NCBI GenBank assembly: GCA_035576205.1
Contig: DATLWR010000158.1
Span: 1-21,514 of the forward strand
DNA: 21,514 nt
From: DATLWR01 sp035576205
GTDB taxonomy: Bacteria > Pseudomonadota > Zetaproteobacteria > Mariprofundales > Mariprofundaceae
Direction of reading: 5' to 3'
A model generated the notes under the pieces. The model was not told the origin of the DNA, did no database searches, and was given only the letters and a program-made list of their open reading frames with translations. Below, piece by piece: positions 1-8,947 of the stretch (positions within the stretch are counted from its first letter, which is position 1; each line of letters starts with the position of its first letter). Both the position numbers and the translations under genes were made by a program.

Positions 1-354
1 CAGCGCGTCGTTCTGCACCGAAACCGGCACATTGAGAGCCGCGGCGAGCCGTTCGGCGAGCGGGAACTCGATCAGGCCCGGCAGGTTGGGGGAGGCGGCC
101 AGCACACCCGTATCGCCGCGGAAGAAGCCCGGAAACCCGATGCCGATAGCGCCGACCGGCTGCTTGGCCAGCACGGGCCGGATGGCTGCGGCCAGCGCAT
201 CGATGGCGAACGCCTCGGCTGCGGTGGTATCGGCATGCTGCCGGCGCGATAGATCAACTCGCTGGCGGGCCTCCCCAAGGATGGTGCCGCCCGCATCGAC
301 GACGGCCAGCCGCACATTGGTACCGCCGACATCGATGGCGAGGACTTGGCTCAT
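1..354 (-). CDS. glk: ROK-family glucokinase / sugar kinase (N-terminal part, cut by window edge)
   Basis: Probable ATP-dependent glucokinase, which makes glucose-6-phosphate from glucose in the cytoplasm. Only the first 118 residues are inside the window; the gene continues off the left edge. Visible are the N-terminal phosphate-binding motif DVGGTNVRLAVVD (about residues 8-20), the segment IGIGFPGFF, the ROK-like SPNLPG and, near the edge, VQNDA, which corresponds to the conserved N-D of the sugar-binding site. The ATG at 352-354 lies 7 bases after the glgA stop codon on the same strand, so the two genes are very likely cotranscribed, which fits sugar phosphorylation and glycogen metabolism. 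Substrate is inferred from family and neighbours; another hexose or N-acetylhexosamine is possible because the specificity region is outside the window. Confidence 0.8.
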   Translation of the reverse strand, partial: MSQVLAIDVGGTNVRLAVVDAGGTILGEARQRVDLSRRQHADTTAAEAFAIDALAAAIRPVLAKQPVGAIGIGFPGFFRGDTGVLAASPNLPGLIEFPLAERLAAALNVPVSVQNDAL

Positions 355-361
355 CCGGCGC

Positions 362-1813
362 TTACTGCTTCAGCAGCCATTCGTAGAGGCTGGCGTAGCT
401 GTGCGCGACGGCATCCAGCGACGAATCGCGACGCAGCGCATTGGCGCGGATGCGCGACCAGACGGTGGGCTGGCGATAGAGCGCCAGCGCCTGCGCCACG
501 GCTGTATCGAAATCGGCTGCCGTGGCATCCTGGAAGTGGACGCCGCTGGCGGCCTTGGTGTCGCCGTTGTAGTCGCCGACGGTGTCCTTCAGGCCGCCAG
601 TGGCGCGCACCACCGGCACGTTGCCGTAGCGCATGGCGATCAGTTGCCCCAGCCCGCACGGCTCGAAACGGGACGGCATCAGGAAGATATCGCCTCCGGC
701 ATAGATCTGGTGGGCGAGCTTCTCGTTGAAGCCCAGCGTGAAGTGCATCTGCCGCGGGTAGCGCTGCGCCAGGGCGAGCAACTGCTGCTCGACGACCGGG
801 TCGCCGGAGCCGAGCACGACCAGCTCGCAGCCCTCTGCAAGCCACCCCTCGGCATCGGCCAGCAGCAGGTCGATACCCTTCTGGTCGGCGAGCCGCGAGA
901 CGATCGTCAACAGCGGCGCGTCGGCCTGCACGTCGAGCCCGAGCTGCTCCTGCAGCGCGGCCTTGCAGCGTTTCTTGCCGGTGGTGCGCACGGCGGAGTA
1001 GTTGGCGGCGATGAGCGTGTCGGTCGCCGGGTTCCATGCCTCGGTGTCCAGCCCGTTGACGATGCCGGAGAGCTTGCCGGCGTGGATCGACAGGAAACCG
1101 TCGAGCTGGCAGCCGTATTCGGGGGTCAGGATCTCCTGCGCATAGGTGGGGCTGACCGTGGTGATCGCATCGGCGGCCAGGATGCCGGCCTTCATGCAGT
1201 TGATGTTGCCGTAGAACTCGAAGCCGGCCGGTGTGAAGTAGTGGGTCGGGATGCCGAGGCGCCCCATCCAGTCGGGCGTGAAGACGCCCTGGTAGGCGAG
1301 GTTGTGGATGGTGAAGACGGTGCGGGCCGCGGCGATGTTCGGCAGGTGCATGTACTGGCTTCTGAGCAGCAGCGGCAGCATGCCGGTCTGCCAGTCGTGG
1401 CAGTGGATGATGTCCACCTTCTTGCCGAGACGGCCCATGGCCTCCAGCGCCACGCGGCAGAACAGCACGTAGCGCAGCAGGTTGTCGGGATAGGCGTCGC
1501 CGGGCGGGCCGTAAAGGCCGTCGCGGTCGTAGAGGTCGTCCTGTTCGACAAGGATGAAGCGCAGGCCGTGCACGCGCGCTTCGTGCAGCGGGCAGCTGCG
1601 AATCATGCCGTCCGCCCACATCTCGATCACATCGCCGGTCGGCTTCGTCCTGATGCCGGCGTCCGCCAGATGCCGCCGGTAGAAGGGCAGAATGACCGTG
1701 AGCTGGTGGCCGAGCCCGCGCAGTGCCTGCGGCAGGGTGCCGACGACGTCGGCGAGCCCCCCGGTCTTGGCCAGCGGGGTCGCTTCCGAGGCGACGAAAA
1801 CGATGTTTAGCAT
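362..1813 (-). CDS. glgA: Glycogen synthase (ADP-glucose type)
   Basis: Transfers glucose from ADP-glucose to the non-reducing end of alpha-1,4-glucan; cytoplasmic GT5-family enzyme. The 483-residue length is normal for the family. The N-terminal Rossmann domain opens with the ADP-glucose-binding KTGGL motif at residues 16-20. The C-terminal domain has IVSRLADQKG and then the EPCGL segment beginning at Glu384, followed by ATGGLKDTV, typical of GT5 enzymes. The ATG at 1811-1813 has a strong Shine-Dalgarno (GGGGGGGAG) about 6 bases upstream on the minus strand. glk follows 7 bases downstream; the adenylate cyclase gene is divergent with about 100 bases between starts. glgB and glgC are not in the window. 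A 592-codon open frame runs antisense through this gene and is judged a high-GC artefact. Confidence 0.96.
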   Translation of the reverse strand: MLNIVFVASEATPLAKTGGLADVVGTLPQALRGLGHQLTVILPFYRRHLADAGIRTKPTGDVIEMWADGMIRSCPLHEARVHGLRFILVEQDDLYDRDGLYGPPGDAYPDNLLRYVLFCRVALEAMGRLGKKVDIIHCHDWQTGMLPLLLRSQYMHLPNIAAARTVFTIHNLAYQGVFTPDWMGRLGIPTHYFTPAGFEFYGNINCMKAGILAADAITTVSPTYAQEILTPEYGCQLDGFLSIHAGKLSGIVNGLDTEAWNPATDTLIAANYSAVRTTGKKRCKAALQEQLGLDVQADAPLLTIVSRLADQKGIDLLLADAEGWLAEGCELVVLGSGDPVVEQQLLALAQRYPRQMHFTLGFNEKLAHQIYAGGDIFLMPSRFEPCGLGQLIAMRYGNVPVVRATGGLKDTVGDYNGDTKAASGVHFQDATAADFDTAVAQALALYRQPTVWSRIRANALRRDSSLDAVAHSYASLYEWLLKQ

Positions 1814-1912
1814 AACAACTCCCCCCCGTCCGCAAGACTAGCACGTTACGACGGGGACGTAAGGTATGCATCGCAATGTTTCGTTTGTCTTTTCGGGAAA
1901 ACGTCGGCTAAG
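1814..1912. promoter_or_regulatory. Divergent intergenic region between glgA and the cyclase gene
   Basis: This is the only place where promoters for both the glgA-glk and the cyclase-pgi transcripts can easily sit. On the plus strand TTGTCT (1885-1890) and TAAGAT (1909-1914) are separated by 18 bases; each matches the sigma-70 consensus at 4 of 6 positions. If used, transcription would begin at about 1920-1922, almost on the second candidate ATG of the cyclase gene. On the minus strand only the glgA Shine-Dalgarno is obvious. I see no clear operator palindrome. The promoter call is weak and rests on consensus matching by eye. Confidence 0.35.
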
Positions 1913-3526
1913 ATGGGGACCATGTCGAAGGTCACGGTTTATACTACCAACGGAGCGCACACCTACACGATCGACGAGGAAGCGACGATCGGGCGCCATC
2001 CGCAGTGCACGGTCTGCGTGCACGATCCGATGGTCTCCAAGCGGCATGGCATGATCCGCAAGGTTGGGAACGACTACTTCTACGAGGACATGGGCAGCTC
2101 CAACGGTTCCTTTGTCGACGGTTTCCGGATCACCCGCCACAAGCTGAAGGACGGCGATCGCATCGACCTCGGCAAGATCACCATCGAATACCATGCCGAG
2201 ACCGAGACCGAGCGGCTGGCCAAGATGGTCAATATCTCGCATATCTCCGATATCAGCCAGGTGCAGGACCGTATCGAGGTGTCGGCGGCCGAGGAGTTCC
2301 AGCCCGAGCAGGAAGTTTCCGATCTCGGCGTGCTGCGCGGCGATTACGAGAAACTGCGGCTGGGCAACAAGCTGCTGCAGACGATCGGTCTGGAGCGTGA
2401 GCTCAATCCGGCGCTAGAGAAGGTGACCGACGAGCTGTTGAGCATCTTCAGCGCCGACCGCTGCGTGATCATGCTGGTCGATGCTGTCTCCGGCGACCTG
2501 ATGCCGAGTGCGGTGGAGACGCGTACCGGCGGCCAGCATCCGTTCACCGTTTCCGAGTCGGTACTGCGCGAGGTGCGCGAGAGCAAGTCCGCACTGCTGC
2601 TCGCCGATACCGCCATGGACGACCGCTTCTCGCATGCCTCGTCGCTGATCATGCAGGGCATCCGTTCGGTGATGTGCGCGCCGATCATGTACAACGGCGA
2701 ATTCCTCGGGGTCGTGCATCTCGACAGCCAGCGCGGGCAGGCGAGCTTCACCCGCAAGGACCTGCAGCTGTTGACCAGTATCGTGCGCTACGTGGCCATG
2801 GCGGTGGCCAATACGCGGCTGCTGAAGAAGGTCGAGAGCGAGGCGAAGATGAAGGCGCAGTTCGAGCGCCTGCTGTCGCCCAGCGTGGTCGAGCAGGTGA
2901 TGAGCGGCAAGGTGATCCTGGAGAAGGGTGGCGAGCTGCGCGACGTCACCATCCTGTTCGCCGATATCCGCGGCTTCACCGAGATCAGCCATCGCTCCAG
3001 CGCCACCAGCGTGGTGGCGATGCTCAACCGCTATTTCGAGATCATCGTCGATGTGGTGTTCAAGTACGATGGCACCGTCGACAAATATATCGGCGACGAG
3101 ATCATGGTGCTGTTCGGTGCGCCGGTCGAGGTGGACAAGCCGGCCGACCGCGCCGTGGCCTGCGCACTGGAGATGCTGGGTGCGCTGGAGAACTTCAACG
3201 CCGAGCGCGAGCGCAACGGCGAGGAGGCGATCCAGATCGGCATCGGCATCAACTCCGGCGAGGTGGTGGTTGGCTCGATCGGTTCGTCGCAGACCATGCA
3301 GTACACCTGTATCGGCGATGCGGTGAATGTGGCGGCGCGACTGACCGGCATGGCCGGGCCCGGTCAGGTGATGGTCAGCCAGATGACACTCGACAAGCTG
3401 CGTTCGAAGGCCAACTACGACGTGATGCCGCCGGTGACGCTGAAGGGTATCGGTGGCGAGCTGAATATCTACGCCGTCAAGGAACTGTTGACCGATACCA
3501 GGGATTCACTCGAAGCTCAGGGGTGA
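1913..3526 (+). CDS. FHA-GAF-class III adenylate cyclase signalling protein
   Basis: A 537-residue soluble signalling enzyme predicted to make cAMP under control of two sensory domains. An N-terminal FHA domain (about 5-95) has IGRHPQ, SKRHG and SSNGSF, the usual phosphothreonine-binding loops. A GAF domain spans about 160-310 (includes DRCVIMLVD and FLGVVHLDS). The class III cyclase domain covers about 330-515: metal-binding Asp351 in FADIRGFT and Asp395 in GDEIMVLFG, purine-selecting Lys391 and Asp469, and the transition-state pair Asn472/Arg476 in NVAAR are all present, so it should be active and ATP-selective. No membrane segment is seen. The start is uncertain: ATG 1913 or ATG 1922, neither with a well-spaced Shine-Dalgarno. 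pgi follows after 29 bases, suggesting cotranscription. The ligands of the FHA and GAF domains are unknown. Confidence 0.9.
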   Translation: MGTMSKVTVYTTNGAHTYTIDEEATIGRHPQCTVCVHDPMVSKRHGMIRKVGNDYFYEDMGSSNGSFVDGFRITRHKLKDGDRIDLGKITIEYHAETETERLAKMVNISHISDISQVQDRIEVSAAEEFQPEQEVSDLGVLRGDYEKLRLGNKLLQTIGLERELNPALEKVTDELLSIFSADRCVIMLVDAVSGDLMPSAVETRTGGQHPFTVSESVLREVRESKSALLLADTAMDDRFSHASSLIMQGIRSVMCAPIMYNGEFLGVVHLDSQRGQASFTRKDLQLLTSIVRYVAMAVANTRLLKKVESEAKMKAQFERLLSPSVVEQVMSGKVILEKGGELRDVTILFADIRGFTEISHRSSATSVVAMLNRYFEIIVDVVFKYDGTVDKYIGDEIMVLFGAPVEVDKPADRAVACALEMLGALENFNAERERNGEEAIQIGIGINSGEVVVGSIGSSQTMQYTCIGDAVNVAARLTGMAGPGQVMVSQMTLDKLRSKANYDVMPPVTLKGIGGELNIYAVKELLTDTRDSLEAQG

Positions 3527-3555
3527 GCGGGAAGCTAGGTTCAGGGAGGGAGAGC

Positions 3556-5208
<1,653 letters not shown>

Positions 5209-5341
5209 CCCACTGTGCCCGCAATGCGCCCATGCGGCGTGCAGATGCAGCCATGGGCTCGCCTTCCGGTCTGCGTAGGCCGATTCCATTCGAAGCGATG
5301 CTGTAGCAGGAACCTGATCGGGCGGCTACACTGCCGCCCCG
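5209..5341. other. Intergenic region pgi-lepA
   Basis: This is the largest gap in the window (133 bases). I see no strong rho-independent terminator with a T-tract after pgi. Its right end holds the hairpin over the lepA start described separately, and TACACT (5327-5332), which matches a -10 element at 4 of 6 positions but lacks a convincing -35. A promoter for the lepA operon is expected here on general grounds; I cannot place it with confidence. Confidence 0.4.
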
Positions 5342-5343
5342 AT
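5317..5343 (+). promoter_or_regulatory. Hairpin overlapping the lepA start codon
   Basis: GGGCGGC (5320-5326) and GCCGCCC (5333-5339) are perfect inverted repeats around the six-base loop TACACT. The stem can extend by three pairs (CTA 5317-5319 with GAT 5341-5343, bulged C at 5340), burying the first two bases of the lepA ATG. There is no Shine-Dalgarno in front of this ATG. Either the hairpin limits lepA translation, or TACACT is a -10 element and the message is leaderless; the two readings exclude each other. There is no T-tract, so it is not a typical terminator. Confidence 0.4.
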
Positions 5344-7162
5344 GTCACATACCCTCAGTCGCCAACAGAAAATCCGTAACTTTTCGATTATCGCCCACAT
5401 CGATCATGGCAAGTCCACTTTGGCTGATCGTCTGATCGAGGTGACCGGCGCGCTCTCCGAACGCCAGATGAAAAAGCAGGTGCTCGATTCCATGGAGCTG
5501 GAACAGGAACGCGGCATCACCATCAAGGCGCAGACGGCAAGCCTGACCTACAAGGCGAGCGATGGTGAAACCTATACCCTGAACCTGATCGATACGCCCG
5601 GACACGTGGACTTTACCTACGAGGTGTCGCGCTCCCTGCAGGCCTGCGAGGCGGCACTGCTGATCGTCGATGCGGCGCAGGGTGTCGAGGCGCAGACGCT
5701 GGCCAACGTTTATCTGGCACTGGAGAACGATCTCGAGATCATTCCGGTGATCAACAAGATCGATCTGCCGAGCGCCGACGTCGACGAGGCCAAGCGGCAG
5801 ATCGAGGAGGTGATCGGACTCGATGCTTCCGAGGCGCTGCCCATCTCCGCCAAGACCGGCATCGGCATCACCGAGGTGCTGGAGGCGATCGTCAAGCGCT
5901 GCCCGCCGCCGAAGGGCGATCCGAATGCGAAGCTGCAGGCCCTGATCGTCGATTCGTGGTTCGACCCCTATGTGGGGGCGGTGGCACTGGTGCGGGTCTT
6001 CGAGGGCACGCTGAAAAAGGGCGACAAGATCCGCCTGATGTCCACCGGTTCCGCCTACGAAGTGCAGGACGTCGGTATCTTTCTGCCGCAACCGGTTTCG
6101 AAACCGGCACTTTCTACCGGCGATGTGGGATTCCTGATCGGCAGCATCAAGCGGCTGGCCGACCTGAAGGTGGGCGATACCGTGACGCTCGACCGCAACC
6201 CGGCCGAGGTGCCACTGCCGGGCTTCCGCGAGCCGAAGCCGATGGTCTTTTCCGGTATCTATCCGGTCGATTCGGGCGATTACGGTGAGTTGCGCGACTC
6301 GCTCGAGCGCCTGCATCTGAACGATCCGGCCTTTACCTTCGAGCCGGAGAGCTCTTCCGCACTGGGACTCGGCTTCCGCTGCGGCTTCCTCGGCATGTTG
6401 CACATGGAGATCGTGCAGGAGCGGCTGGAACGCGAATACGATCTCGACCTGATCTCCACCGCACCGTCGGTGGTCTACCGCGTCTACCTGACCGACGGCA
6501 CCATGCGGGAGATCTCCAACCCCAGCGAATTCCCCGATCCGCAGCGCATCGCCCGCATCGAGGAGCCGACGGTGACGGCGAACATCTTCATGCCCGAGGA
6601 GTATGTCGGTGCGATGATGAAACTCTGCCAGGAGCGGCGCGGCCAGCAGCAGGACATGAAGTTCGTCGGCCAGGGGCGCGTCATGCTGGTCTATAACCTG
6701 CCGCTCGCCGAGATGGTGATCGACTTCTACGACAAGCTGAAATCGATCTCGCGCGGCTATGCCTCGATGGATTACGAGCTGGCCGATTTCCGTGCCGATG
6801 ATGTTGTGAAGCTCGATATCCTCGTTCACGCTGAGCCGGTCGATGCGCTGTCCCTGATCGTGCATCGCTCGATTGCCGAAACGCGTGGCCGCGACCTGGT
6901 GAAGAAATTGCGCGAACTGATTCCGCGGCAGCAGTTCGATGTTCCCTTGCAGGCGGCCATCGGCGGCCGTATCTTGGCCCGGGAGACGGTGAAGGCTGTC
7001 CGCAAGAACGTGACGGCGAAGTGCTATGGCGGTGATATCTCCCGCAAGCGCAAGCTGCTCGAGAAACAGAAGGCCGGTAAGAAACGCATGAAGGCCATCG
7101 GCAGTGTCGAGGTGCCTCAGGAAGCGTTTCTGGCCGTGCTGAAACTGGGAGAAGGCTCGTGA
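5342..7162 (+). CDS. lepA: Elongation factor 4 (LepA), ribosome back-translocase GTPase
   Basis: Translational GTPase that acts on stalled or mis-translocated ribosomes. The 606-residue length is typical. G1 is AHIDHGKST (residues 18-26), G3 DTPGH begins at Asp84, and G4 NKID is residues 138-141. An EF-G-like domain and the LepA-specific C-terminal part follow; YGGDISRKRKLLEKQK and KRMKAIGSVEVP near the end are diagnostic for LepA rather than EF-G or BipA. ATG 5342 is the only possible start: an in-frame TGA lies at 5315 and no other start codon occurs between it and the G1 motif. It has no Shine-Dalgarno. The stop overlaps the lepB start (GTGA at 7159-7162), the usual lepA-lepB operon. Confidence 0.97.
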   Translation: MSHTLSRQQKIRNFSIIAHIDHGKSTLADRLIEVTGALSERQMKKQVLDSMELEQERGITIKAQTASLTYKASDGETYTLNLIDTPGHVDFTYEVSRSLQACEAALLIVDAAQGVEAQTLANVYLALENDLEIIPVINKIDLPSADVDEAKRQIEEVIGLDASEALPISAKTGIGITEVLEAIVKRCPPPKGDPNAKLQALIVDSWFDPYVGAVALVRVFEGTLKKGDKIRLMSTGSAYEVQDVGIFLPQPVSKPALSTGDVGFLIGSIKRLADLKVGDTVTLDRNPAEVPLPGFREPKPMVFSGIYPVDSGDYGELRDSLERLHLNDPAFTFEPESSSALGLGFRCGFLGMLHMEIVQERLEREYDLDLISTAPSVVYRVYLTDGTMREISNPSEFPDPQRIARIEEPTVTANIFMPEEYVGAMMKLCQERRGQQQDMKFVGQGRVMLVYNLPLAEMVIDFYDKLKSISRGYASMDYELADFRADDVVKLDILVHAEPVDALSLIVHRSIAETRGRDLVKKLRELIPRQQFDVPLQAAIGGRILARETVKAVRKNVTAKCYGGDISRKRKLLEKQKAGKKRMKAIGSVEVPQEAFLAVLKLGEGS

Positions 7163-7830
7163 GCAAGGGGAATAAACCGCTCTGGCGCGAATGGCTGGAG
7201 AGTCTCGTCGTCATCGCCGTGCTGGCGATCGTCATCCGCAGCTTCGTGGTCGCACCCTTCAAGATCCCGTCCTCCAGCATGGTGCCCACCCTCGAGGTCG
7301 GCGATTACCTGTTCGTGCTGCGCTATACCTACGGGTTCCGGATCCCGCTGACCGACATCCAGTTGCTTTCGAAAGAGGCCAAGCGCGGCGATGTCGCCGT
7401 CTTCGTCTATCCGGAAGACGAGAGCAAGGATTACATCAAGCGTATCATCGGCCTGCCGGGCGATACGATCGAATACAAGGACAACAACCTTTACATCAAC
7501 GGCAAGGAGATGCCGCTGAAGGCGGAGGGGCAGCGCGCCTATTTCCTCGGCGACAACAGCGTCGATGTCTCGGGGCTGTACGATGAGCAGCTGTTCGATG
7601 TGAACCATCAGGTGTTGCGCAAGGATTTCTCGATCAAGGACGGCAAGTGGACGGTACCGCCGGGGCACTATTTCGTGCTCGGCGACAATCGCAACAACTC
7701 GCGTGACTCGCGTTTCTGGGGCTTTGTGCCACAATCCTACCTCGTCGGACGGGCGGCGATCGTCTGGTGGTCGTGGGACAGCGCCAAAGGCGAGATCCGC
7801 TGGGACCGGCTGGGCACCGTTATTCACTGA
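7159..7830 (+). CDS. lepB: Signal peptidase I
   Basis: Inner-membrane serine protease that removes signal peptides from Sec and Tat exported proteins on the periplasmic face. The GTG start overlaps the lepA stop by 4 bases. The protein has 223 residues with one clear N-terminal membrane segment (about 13-33), the catalytic Ser40 in IPSSSMVPTL, the general-base Lys75 in KRGDVAVF, the conserved YIKRIIGLPGD and the late box GDNRNNSRDSRFWG. Only one membrane segment and a 35-residue Ser-Lys spacing make it shorter at the N-terminus than the E. coli enzyme and closer to the compact form. Substrates encoded here would include TolB and the di-heme peroxidase; lipoproteins such as Pal use LspA instead. 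Confidence 0.96.
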   Translation: MSKGNKPLWREWLESLVVIAVLAIVIRSFVVAPFKIPSSSMVPTLEVGDYLFVLRYTYGFRIPLTDIQLLSKEAKRGDVAVFVYPEDESKDYIKRIIGLPGDTIEYKDNNLYINGKEMPLKAEGQRAYFLGDNSVDVSGLYDEQLFDVNHQVLRKDFSIKDGKWTVPPGHYFVLGDNRNNSRDSRFWGFVPQSYLVGRAAIVWWSWDSAKGEIRWDRLGTVIH

Positions 7831-7842
7831 CAGGAGGACACG

Positions 7843-8283
7843 ATGCGCGATGAACGCGGTTTTTCACTGATCAAGTTCCTGATGCTGCTGGCAATTCTGG
7901 CCGGTGGCGTCTGGTACGGCTACAACGTTCTTCCTGTCTACAACGCCGAGTGGAAGATCCAGGATGCCTTCGATGCCATTTCGCGCGATATGACCAACAG
8001 TTCCGAACAGGATATCCGCTCGCGCCTGCCGGACCTCTTTCATATCAAATATCTGGCCTACAATGATGTGCCGAAGGAGTTCTACGACAACATCCGTATC
8101 GATGTTTCCAATGGTCGGGTCAATATCTCCTCGTCGTACCATGTAACGGTCTGGCTGCTGGGGCCGGTACAGAGCGTGGACCCCAACTCCGATTATGCTC
8201 CATCCGACCTGAAGGGAATGGATCGGCTGCGGGCCAAACTGAGACTCGATTTCGATTTCGAGCCACATGCCGAAACACCCTGA
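7843..8283 (+). CDS. DUF4845-type membrane-anchored protein of unknown function
   Basis: Small 146-residue protein with a single N-terminal membrane anchor (about residues 10-30) and a periplasmic or extracytoplasmic remainder. Position between lepB and rnc, size and topology match the DUF4845 family commonly found in this slot in proteobacteria; no biochemical role is known to me. The N-terminus, RGFSLIKFLMLLAILAG, looks like a type IV prepilin cleavage site, but the position normally held by Glu5 is Lys, so processing by PilD is doubtful. The ATG at 7843 has an AGGAGG Shine-Dalgarno 5 bases upstream. The gene ends inside the start of rnc (17-base overlap), so the two are translationally coupled. 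Confidence 0.8.
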   Translation: MRDERGFSLIKFLMLLAILAGGVWYGYNVLPVYNAEWKIQDAFDAISRDMTNSSEQDIRSRLPDLFHIKYLAYNDVPKEFYDNIRIDVSNGRVNISSSYHVTVWLLGPVQSVDPNSDYAPSDLKGMDRLRAKLRLDFDFEPHAETP

Positions 8284-8947
8284 CGCCGGATCGCTGGCCC
8301 GACTTCAGACGCGAATCGGTTATCAATTTCACCAACCTGGAATCCTGCAACGGGCATTGACGCACCGCTCATACGGTGCCGAGCACATGGAGCGGCTGGA
8401 GTTTCTCGGCGATGCTGTCCTCGGCCTGATCATGGCCGAGCATCTGCACCGGAATTTCCCGCAGGCGGCTGAGGGCGAGCTGTCGCGCATGCGGGCCACG
8501 CTAGTGTGCAAGAAGAGCCTCGGGGAAGTCGCTGATCGCTGGCGGCTTGCCGATTGCCTGGTCGTCGGCGAAGGTGAGCGGAGCGCGCACGGAATCCGTT
8601 CGCCGTCGATCGCCGCCAATGCCGTCGAGGCGGTCATCGGAGCCGTTTTCGAGGATGGCGGCTGGGAGGCTGCACGCGCTACGGTGCTTCAGGCTTGGCA
8701 GGAGATGCTGGCCGGTGCGGATACAGCGGACAGCCGGGATGCCAAAACCCGGCTGCAGGAACTGACGCAGGGGAAGGGCTGGGGATTGCCGGAGTACCTG
8801 GTGACCGATATGGGCACAGATCGCTCGCCTCGTTTCGAGGCGGTCTGCAGCGTCAATGGCGAGCGGCTCGGCAAAGGTCGCGGTGAGCGCAAGAAACTGG
8901 CCGAACTGGCGGCAGCGGAGCAGGCATGGAACAAACTGAATCCCTAG
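8267..8947 (+). CDS. rnc: Ribonuclease III
   Basis: Double-strand-specific endoribonuclease for rRNA processing and mRNA turnover. It has 226 residues, the same length as the E. coli enzyme. The N-terminal nuclease domain carries the family signature ERLEFLGDAVLG with Glu42, Glu45 and Asp49, then ANAVEAVIGAVFEDGG with Glu121. The C-terminal double-stranded-RNA-binding domain covers about 155-225, with GKGRGERKKLAELAAAEQAW. Odd point: residue 118, normally a metal-coordinating Asp, is Asn (codon AAT at 8618-8620). I recall Asn there in some other bacterial groups, so activity is likely kept but metal affinity may differ. The start overlaps the preceding gene by 17 bases and the end overlaps era by 22 bases. 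Confidence 0.95.
   Translation: MPKHPDAGSLARLQTRIGYQFHQPGILQRALTHRSYGAEHMERLEFLGDAVLGLIMAEHLHRNFPQAAEGELSRMRATLVCKKSLGEVADRWRLADCLVVGEGERSAHGIRSPSIAANAVEAVIGAVFEDGGWEAARATVLQAWQEMLAGADTADSRDAKTRLQELTQGKGWGLPEYLVTDMGTDRSPRFEAVCSVNGERLGKGRGERKKLAELAAAEQAWNKLNP

Noticed and set aside
32..1810. A 592-codon open frame on the plus strand opposite glgA and glk
   Set aside because: It is antisense to a clearly recognisable glycogen synthase, has low-complexity Ala/Arg/Gly/Val-rich content and no recognisable domain; such long shadows are common in GC-rich genes.
2674..3555. An N-terminal extension of pgi overlapping the cyclase gene by about 850 bases
   Set aside because: The extension reads in a shadow frame of the cyclase domain; the GTG at 3556 with a strong Shine-Dalgarno gives the correct Pgi length and catalytic-residue numbering.
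5345..6865. A 506-codon open frame on the minus strand opposite lepA
   Set aside because: It is antisense to LepA with its G motifs intact; composition (His/Arg/Gln/Asp-rich) is typical of reverse-complement translation.
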